Source of the DNA: Austwickia sp040006675
GTDB taxonomy: Bacteria; Actinomycetota; Actinomycetes; Actinomycetales; Dermatophilaceae
Direction of reading: 5' to 3'
Assembly (NCBI GenBank): GCA_040006675.1
Contig: JBDTWM010000076.1
Coordinates: 1-13,928, forward strand
Length of the DNA stretch: 13,928 bases
Shown here: positions 6,468 to 13,218 of the stretch, in pieces
Layout: each line of letters begins with the position of its first letter
Numbering within the stretch: position 1 is the first letter of the stretch
Notes under the pieces: model-generated
What the model was told of the DNA's origin: nothing
The model's database searches: none
Seen by the model: the letters and a program-made list of their open reading frames with translations, nothing else
Made by a program: the position numbers and the translations under genes

Positions 6468-9355
6468 CGCGGCGCCTCCGCGGAGACGCGGTCAAGGTCG
6501 TCGGGACCCCGGCCTGGGGCCTGCCGCTGCTCTTCGATGCCGCCGCCGAGGCTGCGCAGGATGTCCAGGACGAGGCCGACGACCACGAGGTAGACGCCGA
6601 TGTCGAACAGGAGCGAGGTGACGAGGTGGACCGTTCCGAGCAGCGGCACGGTGACGTCGAAGATCCAGGTCTGCAGCGCCTGCCCACCCGCGATCATCGA
6701 GCCCAGCGCGTTGCCGGCGGACAGGAACAGCCCGGAGCCCAGGAGCAGGCCGGGGGGCACCGGGGCGGCAGCGCGCAGCTCCGTACGACCTCCGGCGAGG
6801 TAGCGCATGGCGAGGGCCAAGCCGGCCACCAGGCCGGCAGCGAAGCCGCCGCCCGGCGCGTTGTGGCCGGTGAACAGCAGGAACACCGACCAGACCAGCA
6901 CGCTGTGGAAGACCAGCCGCACCACGACCTCGAGGATCAGCGAGCGATCACGGTCCGGCATCGTCGTCTCGGCGAGCCATCGACCGTCCGTTGCGGGGGA
7001 GGCCCGGGTGCCCCAACCGCGGCGGCGCGCGCGGACCTTCGCCATGGCCTCGCGGCCGCGGTCGAGCGCGGCCTCGTCGAGGAAGATCAACGCGCCGATG
7101 CCGGTCGCGGCGGCGATGACCACGGACAACTCGCCCATCGTGTCCCACGCTCGAATGTCGACCAGCGTCACGTTGACGATGTTGGTGCCGCCGCCGTAGT
7201 CGACTGCCGCGGAGGCCAACCCGTCGGAGGCGACCGGGCCGCGACGGCCCGCCGGGACGACGAGGGCCAGCAGGGTGACCAGGGCGCCGCACGCCACCCC
7301 GAAGACGAGCCGGACCAGCTGCCGGGGGCCGCTCTGGGCGTCGAACGTCAGGGGCAACCGCCGCAGCACCAACACGAACACCAGCAGTGAGAGGGCCTCG
7401 GCGAGCGCCTGCGTGAGCGCGAGGTCGGGCGCCCCGAACAGCAGGAACAGCACCGCGCACCCGTACCCGGCCGCCCCGACGAGGAACACCGCGCGCATCC
7501 GGCGCCGGCTGAGCGCGGCCGCGACGGACGCGATGACCACCAGGGCGGCGCTGACCACCTGGGGGAGGCCGTCGCTGAGGCGCATCGGACCCGGGCGGGC
7601 GCCCGTCGCGAGCAGCGTGCCACCGACGAGCACCACGAAGACCAGCAGGATGAGCGCGAGGGACAGCGGCAGTGAACCGCGCTGCAGGCCACTGGTGATC
7701 CGCACGGAGTCCCGGTCGAGGCGCCGCATGAACGCCCGGTAGACGTCGTCGGCGCCGCGGGATCCGTACCGTGCCCCGATCCGCGATTGGACCGTGTTGA
7801 CCGTGCGACGCCGGATGGCGAGACCCGCTCCGAAGGCCAGCGTGAGCGCCGAGAGGCCGAGCGCGGTGTTGACACCGTGCCACAGGCCCAGGTGGACCAC
7901 GCCCACGTCGGCCGGCAGGGCGCCGGTCGAGCCAGTGAGGAGCGGCTCCAGCCTGCCCGAGGCGATCCCGGCGACCAGCGCGCCGACGGCGAGGACCGCG
8001 GGCACGCCGACGAGGATCGGCCCGGGGCGGTGAACCGGCGTGGGTGCGCGGCCCGGCTGGGTGCGAAAGGCGCCCCAGATGAATCTCGCGGAGTAGGCCA
8101 CCGTGAGCGCCGACCCCACGACGAGGACGGTCAGGACCGCCGGCGCCCAGGGCTCGCCGGATCCGACGTAGGCGGCGTAGGCGGCCTCCTTGCCGACGAA
8201 CCCCAATAGCGGCGGCAGACCCGCCATCGAGGCGGCCGCGAGGACGGCGACGCCGGCGAGGATCGGCATCGAGGAACGCAGCCCGGACAGGGCGTGCAGA
8301 TCGCGGGTGCCGGTCGCGTGGTCGATCGCGCCCACGGTCAGGAAGAGGCTGCCCTTATAGAGCGCGTGGGCGAGCAGCATCGTCAGCCCCGCGAGGGCAG
8401 CCTGTTGCGTCCCGGTGCCGAGCAGCACGATGAGGAAGCCGAGCTGGCTGACGGTGCCGAACGCGAGCAGCAGCTTCAGGTCGTTTTGACGCAGCGCACG
8501 GTAGGCGCCGAGCAGCATTGTCGCGCCGCCTGCCACGAGCACGCTGAACTGCCACGACGGCAGGTGGGCGAAGGCGGGCGCGAAGCGCGCCACCAGGTAG
8601 ATCCCGGCCTTCACCATCGCGGCGGCGTGCAGGTAGGCGCTCACCGGAGTGGGGGCGGCCATCGCGCCGGGCAGCCAGAAGTGGAACGGGATCAGCGCGG
8701 ACTTGGTGAACGCGCCGGCGAGCAGGAGGACGGCCGCCACCGAGACGAGCAGGTCGCCGCTCGGTAGCGGGGCGGACACCACCTCGGAAAGACGGTACGT
8801 CCCGGCCCGCTGCCCGAGGATCACGATCCCGGCCAGCATCGCCAGGCCGCCGAACGTGGTGACCACGAGTGCCTGGCTCGCCGCGGCGCGGCTCGCTCGC
8901 GAGCGTTCGACGTGCCCGATGAGCAGGTACGACAGGACGGTGGTGAGCTCCCAGAAGATGTAGAGCAAGAGCATGTCGTCGCTCGTGACGAGCCCGAGCA
9001 TCGCGCCGGCGAAGCCGACCAGGCATCCCGCGAACCGCCCGAGGCCCGGCTCGTTGTCCTCGAAGTAGCTCGCGCAGTAGACGAGGACGAGTGCTCCCAT
9101 CCCGCCGACCACGAGGCTCATCAGCCAGGACAGCCCGTCGAGCCGGAAGGCCAGGTTGAGTCCGAGGGTCGGCACCCACTCCAAGACCTCGCGGGTCGGC
9201 GCTCCGGCGTCCGCGCTCGGCACGTGCGCCAGGGCCCACCCGAGCACGATCGCGGGGGGGATCGCCATCAGCCAGAACGCGCGGCGTCCCCACATCCGGA
9301 CAGCCGAGTGCGCGGCGAGCGCCGCGACGGCGTGAAGTGCCAGGAGAGTGGTCAC
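6464..9355 (-). CDS. mnhA: Mrp-type Na+/H+ antiporter subunit A with fused subunit B domain
   Basis: The largest antiporter subunit (963 residues). The order is: N-terminal oxidoreductase-like region (about 60-110); NuoL-like antiporter domain (about 125-420) with E136 in IFWELTTVLSYLL, K218 in FTKSALIPFHFWLPG, K249 in MVKAGIYLVARF and K334 in HALYKGSLFL; the subunit A-specific C-terminal MBH/DUF4040-like part (about 600-760) with NIVNVTLVDIRAWDTMGE at 725-742; then an MnhB domain (about 805-935) with HNAPGGGFAAGLVAG at 831-845. No separate mnhB exists, so the fusion supplies it, as is common in actinobacteria. GTG start at 9355 with GGGAAG (9361-9366) 5 nt upstream. It is the first gene of the operon and probably has its promoter in the divergent region to its right. 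Confidence 0.95.
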   Translation of the reverse strand: MTTLLALHAVAALAAHSAVRMWGRRAFWLMAIPPAIVLGWALAHVPSADAGAPTREVLEWVPTLGLNLAFRLDGLSWLMSLVVGGMGALVLVYCASYFEDNEPGLGRFAGCLVGFAGAMLGLVTSDDMLLLYIFWELTTVLSYLLIGHVERSRASRAAASQALVVTTFGGLAMLAGIVILGQRAGTYRLSEVVSAPLPSGDLLVSVAAVLLLAGAFTKSALIPFHFWLPGAMAAPTPVSAYLHAAAMVKAGIYLVARFAPAFAHLPSWQFSVLVAGGATMLLGAYRALRQNDLKLLLAFGTVSQLGFLIVLLGTGTQQAALAGLTMLLAHALYKGSLFLTVGAIDHATGTRDLHALSGLRSSMPILAGVAVLAAASMAGLPPLLGFVGKEAAYAAYVGSGEPWAPAVLTVLVVGSALTVAYSARFIWGAFRTQPGRAPTPVHRPGPILVGVPAVLAVGALVAGIASGRLEPLLTGSTGALPADVGVVHLGLWHGVNTALGLSALTLAFGAGLAIRRRTVNTVQSRIGARYGSRGADDVYRAFMRRLDRDSVRITSGLQRGSLPLSLALILLVFVVLVGGTLLATGARPGPMRLSDGLPQVVSAALVVIASVAAALSRRRMRAVFLVGAAGYGCAVLFLLFGAPDLALTQALAEALSLLVFVLVLRRLPLTFDAQSGPRQLVRLVFGVACGALVTLLALVVPAGRRGPVASDGLASAAVDYGGGTNIVNVTLVDIRAWDTMGELSVVIAAATGIGALIFLDEAALDRGREAMAKVRARRRGWGTRASPATDGRWLAETTMPDRDRSLILEVVVRLVFHSVLVWSVFLLFTGHNAPGGGFAAGLVAGLALAMRYLAGGRTELRAAAPVPPGLLLGSGLFLSAGNALGSMIAGGQALQTWIFDVTVPLLGTVHLVTSLLFDIGVYLVVVGLVLDILRSLGGGIEEQRQAPGRGPDDLDRVSAEAPR

Positions 9356-9473
9356 GAAGGCTTCCCGGTCTGCGGCGACGGAATGCTCATCCTACAAATC
9401 GCCCAGGCATCCCCGCGCTGCAGGCTCACACCGACCCGTGAACGCCGTAAGGTCTCGCGCGATCTGTACAAAG

Positions 9474-9489
9474 CGCCCGGCTTCGGGCG
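9474..9489. other. Strong 6-bp GC stem-loop in the divergent intergenic region
   Basis: CGCCCG (9474-9479) and CGGGCG (9484-9489) form a perfect 6-bp stem around a GCTT tetraloop. On the minus strand it is followed by CTTTG, which is too short a T-run for a confident intrinsic terminator. It could be an attenuator or leader structure for mnhA, an operator, or a boundary element between the divergent units. Confidence 0.4.
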
Positions 9490-9546
9490 GAACAAGCAGG
9501 GGACGGCGGGACGTTCGGTGAGGTGAGGGTCAGGCACGCTCGTGTA

Positions 9547-9577
9547 CCGTCGATGACGGCCGAGGGAGCTTCGGCCG
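9547..9577 (+). promoter_or_regulatory. Overlapping alternative hairpins in the ftsH leader
   Basis: Hairpin 1 pairs CCGTC (9547-9551) with GACGG (9555-9559) across a GAT loop. Hairpin 2 pairs CGGCCGA (9557-9563) with TCGGCCG (9571-9577) across a 7-nt loop. They share bases 9557-9559, so they cannot both form fully. Hairpin 2 has 7 bp and ends 13 nt before the ftsH Shine-Dalgarno. The pairing is read directly from the sequence; a regulatory role is only inferred, and it depends on a transcription start upstream of 9547. Confidence 0.35.
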
Positions 9578-9590
9578 GTCGACGACGATC

Positions 9591-9619
9591 AGGAGGTCCG
9601 GGGCGAGACCCCCGAGAAG
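9591..9619 (+). promoter_or_regulatory. ftsH ribosome binding site with hairpin in the spacer
   Basis: A near-consensus Shine-Dalgarno AGGAGG (9591-9596) lies 23 nt from the ftsH ATG (9620), far beyond the usual 5-10 nt. Between them, GGGG (9600-9603) can pair with CCCC (9609-9612) around a CGAGA loop. If folded, this leaves about 10 unpaired nt between the Shine-Dalgarno and the ATG. No in-frame start codon lies nearer to AGGAGG. A weak GAGAAG abuts the ATG directly. Confidence 0.5.
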
Positions 9620-11635
9620 ATGAACGCCAAACGCCTCATGAAGACGCCGATCCCATTCGTCGTCGTGCTCGCTCTCGTGTTACTCGCGCTGAACCTCATG
9701 CCCACGGGTGGCTTCCAAGAGGTGCAGACCTATCAGGCCGAGAAGTTGATCAACGACGGCCAGGTCCAGAGCGCGACCTTTGTCGACAACGACCGTCTCG
9801 AGCTGACCTTGAAGTCCCCGCAGGACATCGGGGACAACAAGGGCGTGAGCAAGGCGTACACGCTGTATGTCCCGCAGCGGGGCGATTCCCTCGTGCAGGA
9901 ACTCAAGACCAAGCAGCCCCCGGGCGGTTACAACGATCAACCGCCCCAGAGCTCGATCGTGCAGCTTCTCCTCATCAACGTGTTGCCGCTGCTGTTGATT
10001 CTCGGTTTGTTCCTGTGGCTGATGAGCCAGGCGCAGGGCGGCGGCGGCAAGATCATGCAGTTCGGCAAGTCGCGGGCCAAGCTGGCGAACAAGGACACTG
10101 AGCCGGTCACGTTCGCCGACGTGGCGGGCGCCGACGAGGCCGTCGAGGAGCTGACGGAGATCAAGGAGTTCCTTGCCGAATCGGCCAAGTTCCAGCAGGT
10201 CGGCGCCAAGATCCCGCGCGGCGTCCTGCTCTACGGGCCACCCGGCACCGGCAAGACCCTTCTCGCGCGCGCCGTCGCGGGCGAGGCCAGCGTGCCCTTC
10301 TACTCGATCTCCGGGTCGGACTTCGTCGAGATGTTCGTCGGGGTCGGCGCGAGCCGCGTGCGCGACCTGTTCGAGCAGGCCAAACAGAACTCGCCGGCGA
10401 TCGTCTTCGTCGACGAGATCGACGCCGTCGGCCGGCACCGTGGAGCGGGACTCGGCGGTGGCCACGACGAACGCGAGCAGACGCTGAACCAACTTCTCGT
10501 GGAGATGGACGGCTTCAACACCCGGCAGAACGTCATCCTCATCGCCGCGACCAACCGGCCCGACATCCTCGACCCTGCGCTGCTGCGCCCGGGCCGTTTC
10601 GATCGCCAGATCGCCGTCGAGGCCCCGGACATGAACGGGCGCGCCGCGATTTTGCGGGTCCACGGCAAGGGCAAACCGCTCGCGCCCGGCGTCGACCTGA
10701 TGGCCGTCGCGCGGCGCACGCCCGGCTTCACCGGCGCCGACCTGGCCAACGTCCTCAACGAAGCGGCGCTCCTGACCGCGCGCACCAACGCCCAACTCAT
10801 CGATGACCGCGCCCTCGACGAAGCGATCGACCGGGTCGTCGCCGGCCCGCAGAAACGGTCGCGGATCATGAGCGAGAAGGAGCGAAAGATGACCGCGTAC
10901 CACGAGGGCGGGCACGCCGTCGTGGCCGCCTCGCTCAATCACACCGACCCCGTGACCAAGGTGACGATCCTGCCCCGCGGCCGGGCGCTGGGTTACACGA
11001 TGGTCATGCCGAGCGAGGACCGGTACAGCCAGTCCCGCAACGAAATGCTCGACCAGCTCGCGTACGCTCTCGGCGGACGCGTCGCCGAGGAGATCGTCTA
11101 CCACGACCCCACCTCCGGCGCCTCGAACGACATCGAGAAGGTCACGACGATGGCCCGCCGCATGGTCACCCAGTTCGGGATGAGCGAGCGGATCGGCGCG
11201 ATTCGGCTGGGGCAGGAACAGACCGAGGTGTTCCTCGGGCGCGACATGGGCCACCAGCGGGACTACTCCGAGGGCCTGGCCACCATCGTCGACGAGGAGA
11301 TCCGGCGGCTGATCGAGGCCGCGCACGACGAGGCGTGGGCGATCCTCATCGAGAATCGCGACGTCCTCGACCACCTCGTCCTGGAGTTGCTCGACAAGGA
11401 GACCCTGGCCGCCGACGCGCTCGCCAAGATTTTCTCGGCCGTGATCAAGCAACCGGAGCGTCCGGTATGGCTCTCCAGCGACCGCCGCTTCGTGAGCGAG
11501 CGGCCGCCGGTGCTCACCGATGCGGAGAAGGCGGCTCTGATGCGCGGGGAGGATCCCAACGCGCGGGCGCCCCACGAAGAGCACCCGCCCGTCCGGGTCG
11601 GCCAGAACCCGCAGGGTGGCATCGTTGGCGCCTGA
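9620..11635 (+). CDS. ftsH: ATP-dependent zinc metalloprotease FtsH
   Basis: A membrane-anchored AAA+ protease that unfolds and degrades misfolded membrane proteins and regulatory proteins, acting as a hexamer with its catalytic domains in the cytoplasm. The 671-residue protein has a first transmembrane segment at about 11-27, an extracytoplasmic domain at about 30-112 and a second transmembrane segment at about 113-135. The AAA module has Walker A GPPGTGKT at 206-213, the pore loop MFVG at 238-241, Walker B IVFVDEID at 261-268 and the second region of homology at 311-329 with R323 and R326. The M41 peptidase domain has HEGGH at 428-432 and the probable third zinc ligand D504. All catalytic residues are present. 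The C-terminal tail after about 610 is short and charged, without the long Pro/Gly tail I recall in M. tuberculosis FtsH. ATG 9620 is the only reasonable start. It leads the folate genes. Confidence 0.97.
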   Translation: MNAKRLMKTPIPFVVVLALVLLALNLMPTGGFQEVQTYQAEKLINDGQVQSATFVDNDRLELTLKSPQDIGDNKGVSKAYTLYVPQRGDSLVQELKTKQPPGGYNDQPPQSSIVQLLLINVLPLLLILGLFLWLMSQAQGGGGKIMQFGKSRAKLANKDTEPVTFADVAGADEAVEELTEIKEFLAESAKFQQVGAKIPRGVLLYGPPGTGKTLLARAVAGEASVPFYSISGSDFVEMFVGVGASRVRDLFEQAKQNSPAIVFVDEIDAVGRHRGAGLGGGHDEREQTLNQLLVEMDGFNTRQNVILIAATNRPDILDPALLRPGRFDRQIAVEAPDMNGRAAILRVHGKGKPLAPGVDLMAVARRTPGFTGADLANVLNEAALLTARTNAQLIDDRALDEAIDRVVAGPQKRSRIMSEKERKMTAYHEGGHAVVAASLNHTDPVTKVTILPRGRALGYTMVMPSEDRYSQSRNEMLDQLAYALGGRVAEEIVYHDPTSGASNDIEKVTTMARRMVTQFGMSERIGAIRLGQEQTEVFLGRDMGHQRDYSEGLATIVDEEIRRLIEAAHDEAWAILIENRDVLDHLVLELLDKETLAADALAKIFSAVIKQPERPVWLSSDRRFVSERPPVLTDAEKAALMRGEDPNARAPHEEHPPVRVGQNPQGGIVGA

Positions 11636-12221
11636 ACCGGCGGTCGCGGACGGAATCGACCTGCCGCGCGCGCAGGCGGCCGTTCGCGAGTTGCTGGCGG
11701 CCATGGGCGAGGACCCCGACCGCGACGGTCTGCGTGACACCCCCGCGCGGGTCGCCCGGGCCTACGCCGAGATGCTCGCGGGGATGCGCCAAGACCCCGA
11801 GGAGATCCTGGCGCGGCGGTTCTTGATCGACCACGACGAGATGGTGCTGGTGCGTGACATCGAGGTGTTCAGCCTCTGCGAGCACCACCTTTTGCCATTC
11901 CACGGGGTGGCCCACATCGGTTACATCCCGGTCATAGGCGGGGCCGTCACCGGTCTGTCCAAGCTCGCCCGGCTCGTCGACTGTTTCGCGCGTCGGCTGC
12001 AGGTGCAGGAGCGGCTCACGAGCCAGATCGCCGACGCCCTCGTCACGTACCTTGAGGCGCGGGGGGCGGTGGTCGTGATCGAGGCCGAGCATTTGTGCAT
12101 GTCCATGCGGGGCGTGAAGAAGCCCGGGTCGCGGACGATCACGTCCGCGGTGCGCGGGGCGCTGCGCGACCCGGCCACCCGCGCCGAGGCGATGAGCCTC
12201 GTCCTGCACGAGCACCGGTGA
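11616..12221 (+). CDS. folE: GTP cyclohydrolase I
   Basis: The first step of folate synthesis: GTP to 7,8-dihydroneopterin triphosphate plus formate, by a zinc-dependent cytoplasmic homodecamer. The 201-residue protein carries the zinc ligands C88 and H91 in SLCEHHLLPF and C161 in EHLCMSMRG. GLSKLARLVDCFARRLQVQE is at about 113-132 and the C-terminal SAVRG block at 177-181, so it looks fully active. The GTG at 11616 overlaps the end of ftsH by 20 nt, with GCAGG directly against it. A TTG at 11625 (198 residues) has AGGGTGG (11613-11619) 5 nt upstream and is an equally good or better start. The stop is 4 nt before folP. Identity is certain; the start is uncertain by 3 codons. Confidence 0.95.
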   Translation: MASLAPEPAVADGIDLPRAQAAVRELLAAMGEDPDRDGLRDTPARVARAYAEMLAGMRQDPEEILARRFLIDHDEMVLVRDIEVFSLCEHHLLPFHGVAHIGYIPVIGGAVTGLSKLARLVDCFARRLQVQERLTSQIADALVTYLEARGAVVVIEAEHLCMSMRGVKKPGSRTITSAVRGALRDPATRAEAMSLVLHEHR

Positions 12222-12225
12222 GGCC

Positions 12226-13218
12226 ATGGTGACCACGGGTCCCGAGACGCCCGAACCACGGGCCCTCACCAGCCCGCCCACGACCGGCGAGGACGTCGGC
12301 CCCGCGCCGATCCTGGTGATGGGGATCCTGAACGTGACGCCGGACTCGTTCAGCGACGGGGGACGCTACCTCCACCCCGACGCCGCCCTGGCGCACGGGT
12401 TGGACATGGTGGCCCAGGGCGCCACCATCGTCGACGTGGGCGGGGAGTCCAGCCGTCCCGGATGCCAACGGCCCCCCGCGGACGTGGAGTTGACACGGGT
12501 TGTGCCCGCGGTGCGGGCGCTGGTGGCCGCAGGTGTGACGATCAGCGTGGACACGATGCGCGCGCAAGTCGCTGAGGGGGCCCTCGACGCGGGAGCTCAT
12601 TACATCAACGACGTGAGCGGCGGCCTGGTCGATCCCGACATGTTGCGGGTCGTCGCGGAGCGAGGCGTGCCGTACATCCTCATGCACTGGCGCGGGCACG
12701 GCGCCGCGATGCAGGACCTCGCGACCTACGACGACGTGGTGGCCGAGGTCCGCGACGAGCTGGCCGTCCGGGTGGACGCCGCCCTGGCCGCGGGGATCGC
12801 CGCGGAGTCGATCATCCTCGACCCGGGCATCGGGTTCGCCAAGACCGCGGAGCACAACTGGGAGGTGCTCGGGCGGTTGGGTGAGATCGTCGCGATGGGC
12901 TTCCCGGTACTCATGGGCGCGTCCCGCAAGATGTTCCTCGGCCCGATGGCCACGCCGCCGGGATGGCCGGGCGCCGTGGTCGCCGAACCGGCTGACGAGA
13001 GCGTGGGCGCGGCACGCTTCGTACCGGAGGACGCGCCCCCCACCAGCCGGGATGTCGCGACCGCCACCGTAACCGCCTTGTCGGCGATAGCGGGGGCGTG
13101 GGCCGTGCGCGTGCACGACGTGCCCTCCTCGGTCGCGGCGGCGAAGGTGGTCGCGGCGGCGGCCCAGGCGGGGCGGGTCGCCGGACGGGCGAAAGGAAAC
13201 ATGCCGTGGCGGACCTGA
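12226..13218 (+). CDS. folP: Dihydropteroate synthase
   Basis: Condenses hydroxymethyldihydropterin pyrophosphate with p-aminobenzoate to give dihydropteroate; it is the target of sulfonamides. The 330-residue TIM-barrel enzyme shows the DHPP/pABA loop NVTPDSFSDGG at 36-46, GGESSRPG at 72-79, SVDT at 107-110, NDVSGG at 128-133, DPGIGFAK at 199-206, LMGASRK at 229-235 and RVHDV at 295-299. All the usual motifs are present, so it is probably the active FolP1 type. Oddities are SSRPGC where the family more often has STRPGA, and a roughly 38-residue stretch between SRK and SRD, longer than the about 20 I recall in M. tuberculosis FolP1. ATG 12226 and GTG 12229 are both possible starts behind GGTGAGG. 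The 3' end overlaps folB by 13 nt. Confidence 0.96.
   Translation: MVTTGPETPEPRALTSPPTTGEDVGPAPILVMGILNVTPDSFSDGGRYLHPDAALAHGLDMVAQGATIVDVGGESSRPGCQRPPADVELTRVVPAVRALVAAGVTISVDTMRAQVAEGALDAGAHYINDVSGGLVDPDMLRVVAERGVPYILMHWRGHGAAMQDLATYDDVVAEVRDELAVRVDAALAAGIAAESIILDPGIGFAKTAEHNWEVLGRLGEIVAMGFPVLMGASRKMFLGPMATPPGWPGAVVAEPADESVGAARFVPEDAPPTSRDVATATVTALSAIAGAWAVRVHDVPSSVAAAKVVAAAAQAGRVAGRAKGNMPWRT

Larger units (their letters stand above)
9356..9619. promoter_or_regulatory. Divergent intergenic region between mnhA and ftsH
   Basis: These 264 bp must carry the start signals for the minus-strand mnh operon and the plus-strand ftsH-fol arm. Base composition is less GC-biased than in the flanking genes, and no convincing gene lies inside. 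A possible minus-strand -10 is TAGGAT (9389-9394), about 34 nt upstream of the mnhA GTG, without a good -35. A possible plus-strand -10 is TACCGT (9545-9550), also without a convincing -35. The region holds a strong hairpin at 9474-9489, and at 9547-9577 a pair of overlapping alternative hairpins in what is probably the ftsH leader. The promoter assignments are weak; the regulatory role follows from the divergent arrangement. Confidence 0.6.

Noticed and set aside
6464..7000. Apparent loss of mnhB from the antiporter operon
   Set aside because: The MnhB domain is present as the C-terminal part of mnhA (about residues 805-935, HNAPGGGFAAG motif), so the complex is not missing a subunit.
9474..9489. 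Intrinsic terminator between the divergent genes
   Set aside because: The stem is good but no run of T residues follows on either strand, and a terminator has no obvious role between two divergent starts.
9466..9490. TTGTAC as a -35 element for mnhA on the minus strand
   Set aside because: At 16-18 nt spacing the only partner is TACGGC-like sequence, which is a poor -10, so I did not call a promoter from it.
9680..11740. A 686-codon open frame antisense to ftsH
   Set aside because: It mirrors the strongly conserved FtsH reading frame, its product is Asp/Arg/His/Gly-rich with no recognisable domain, and such antisense frames are expected in GC-rich coding DNA.
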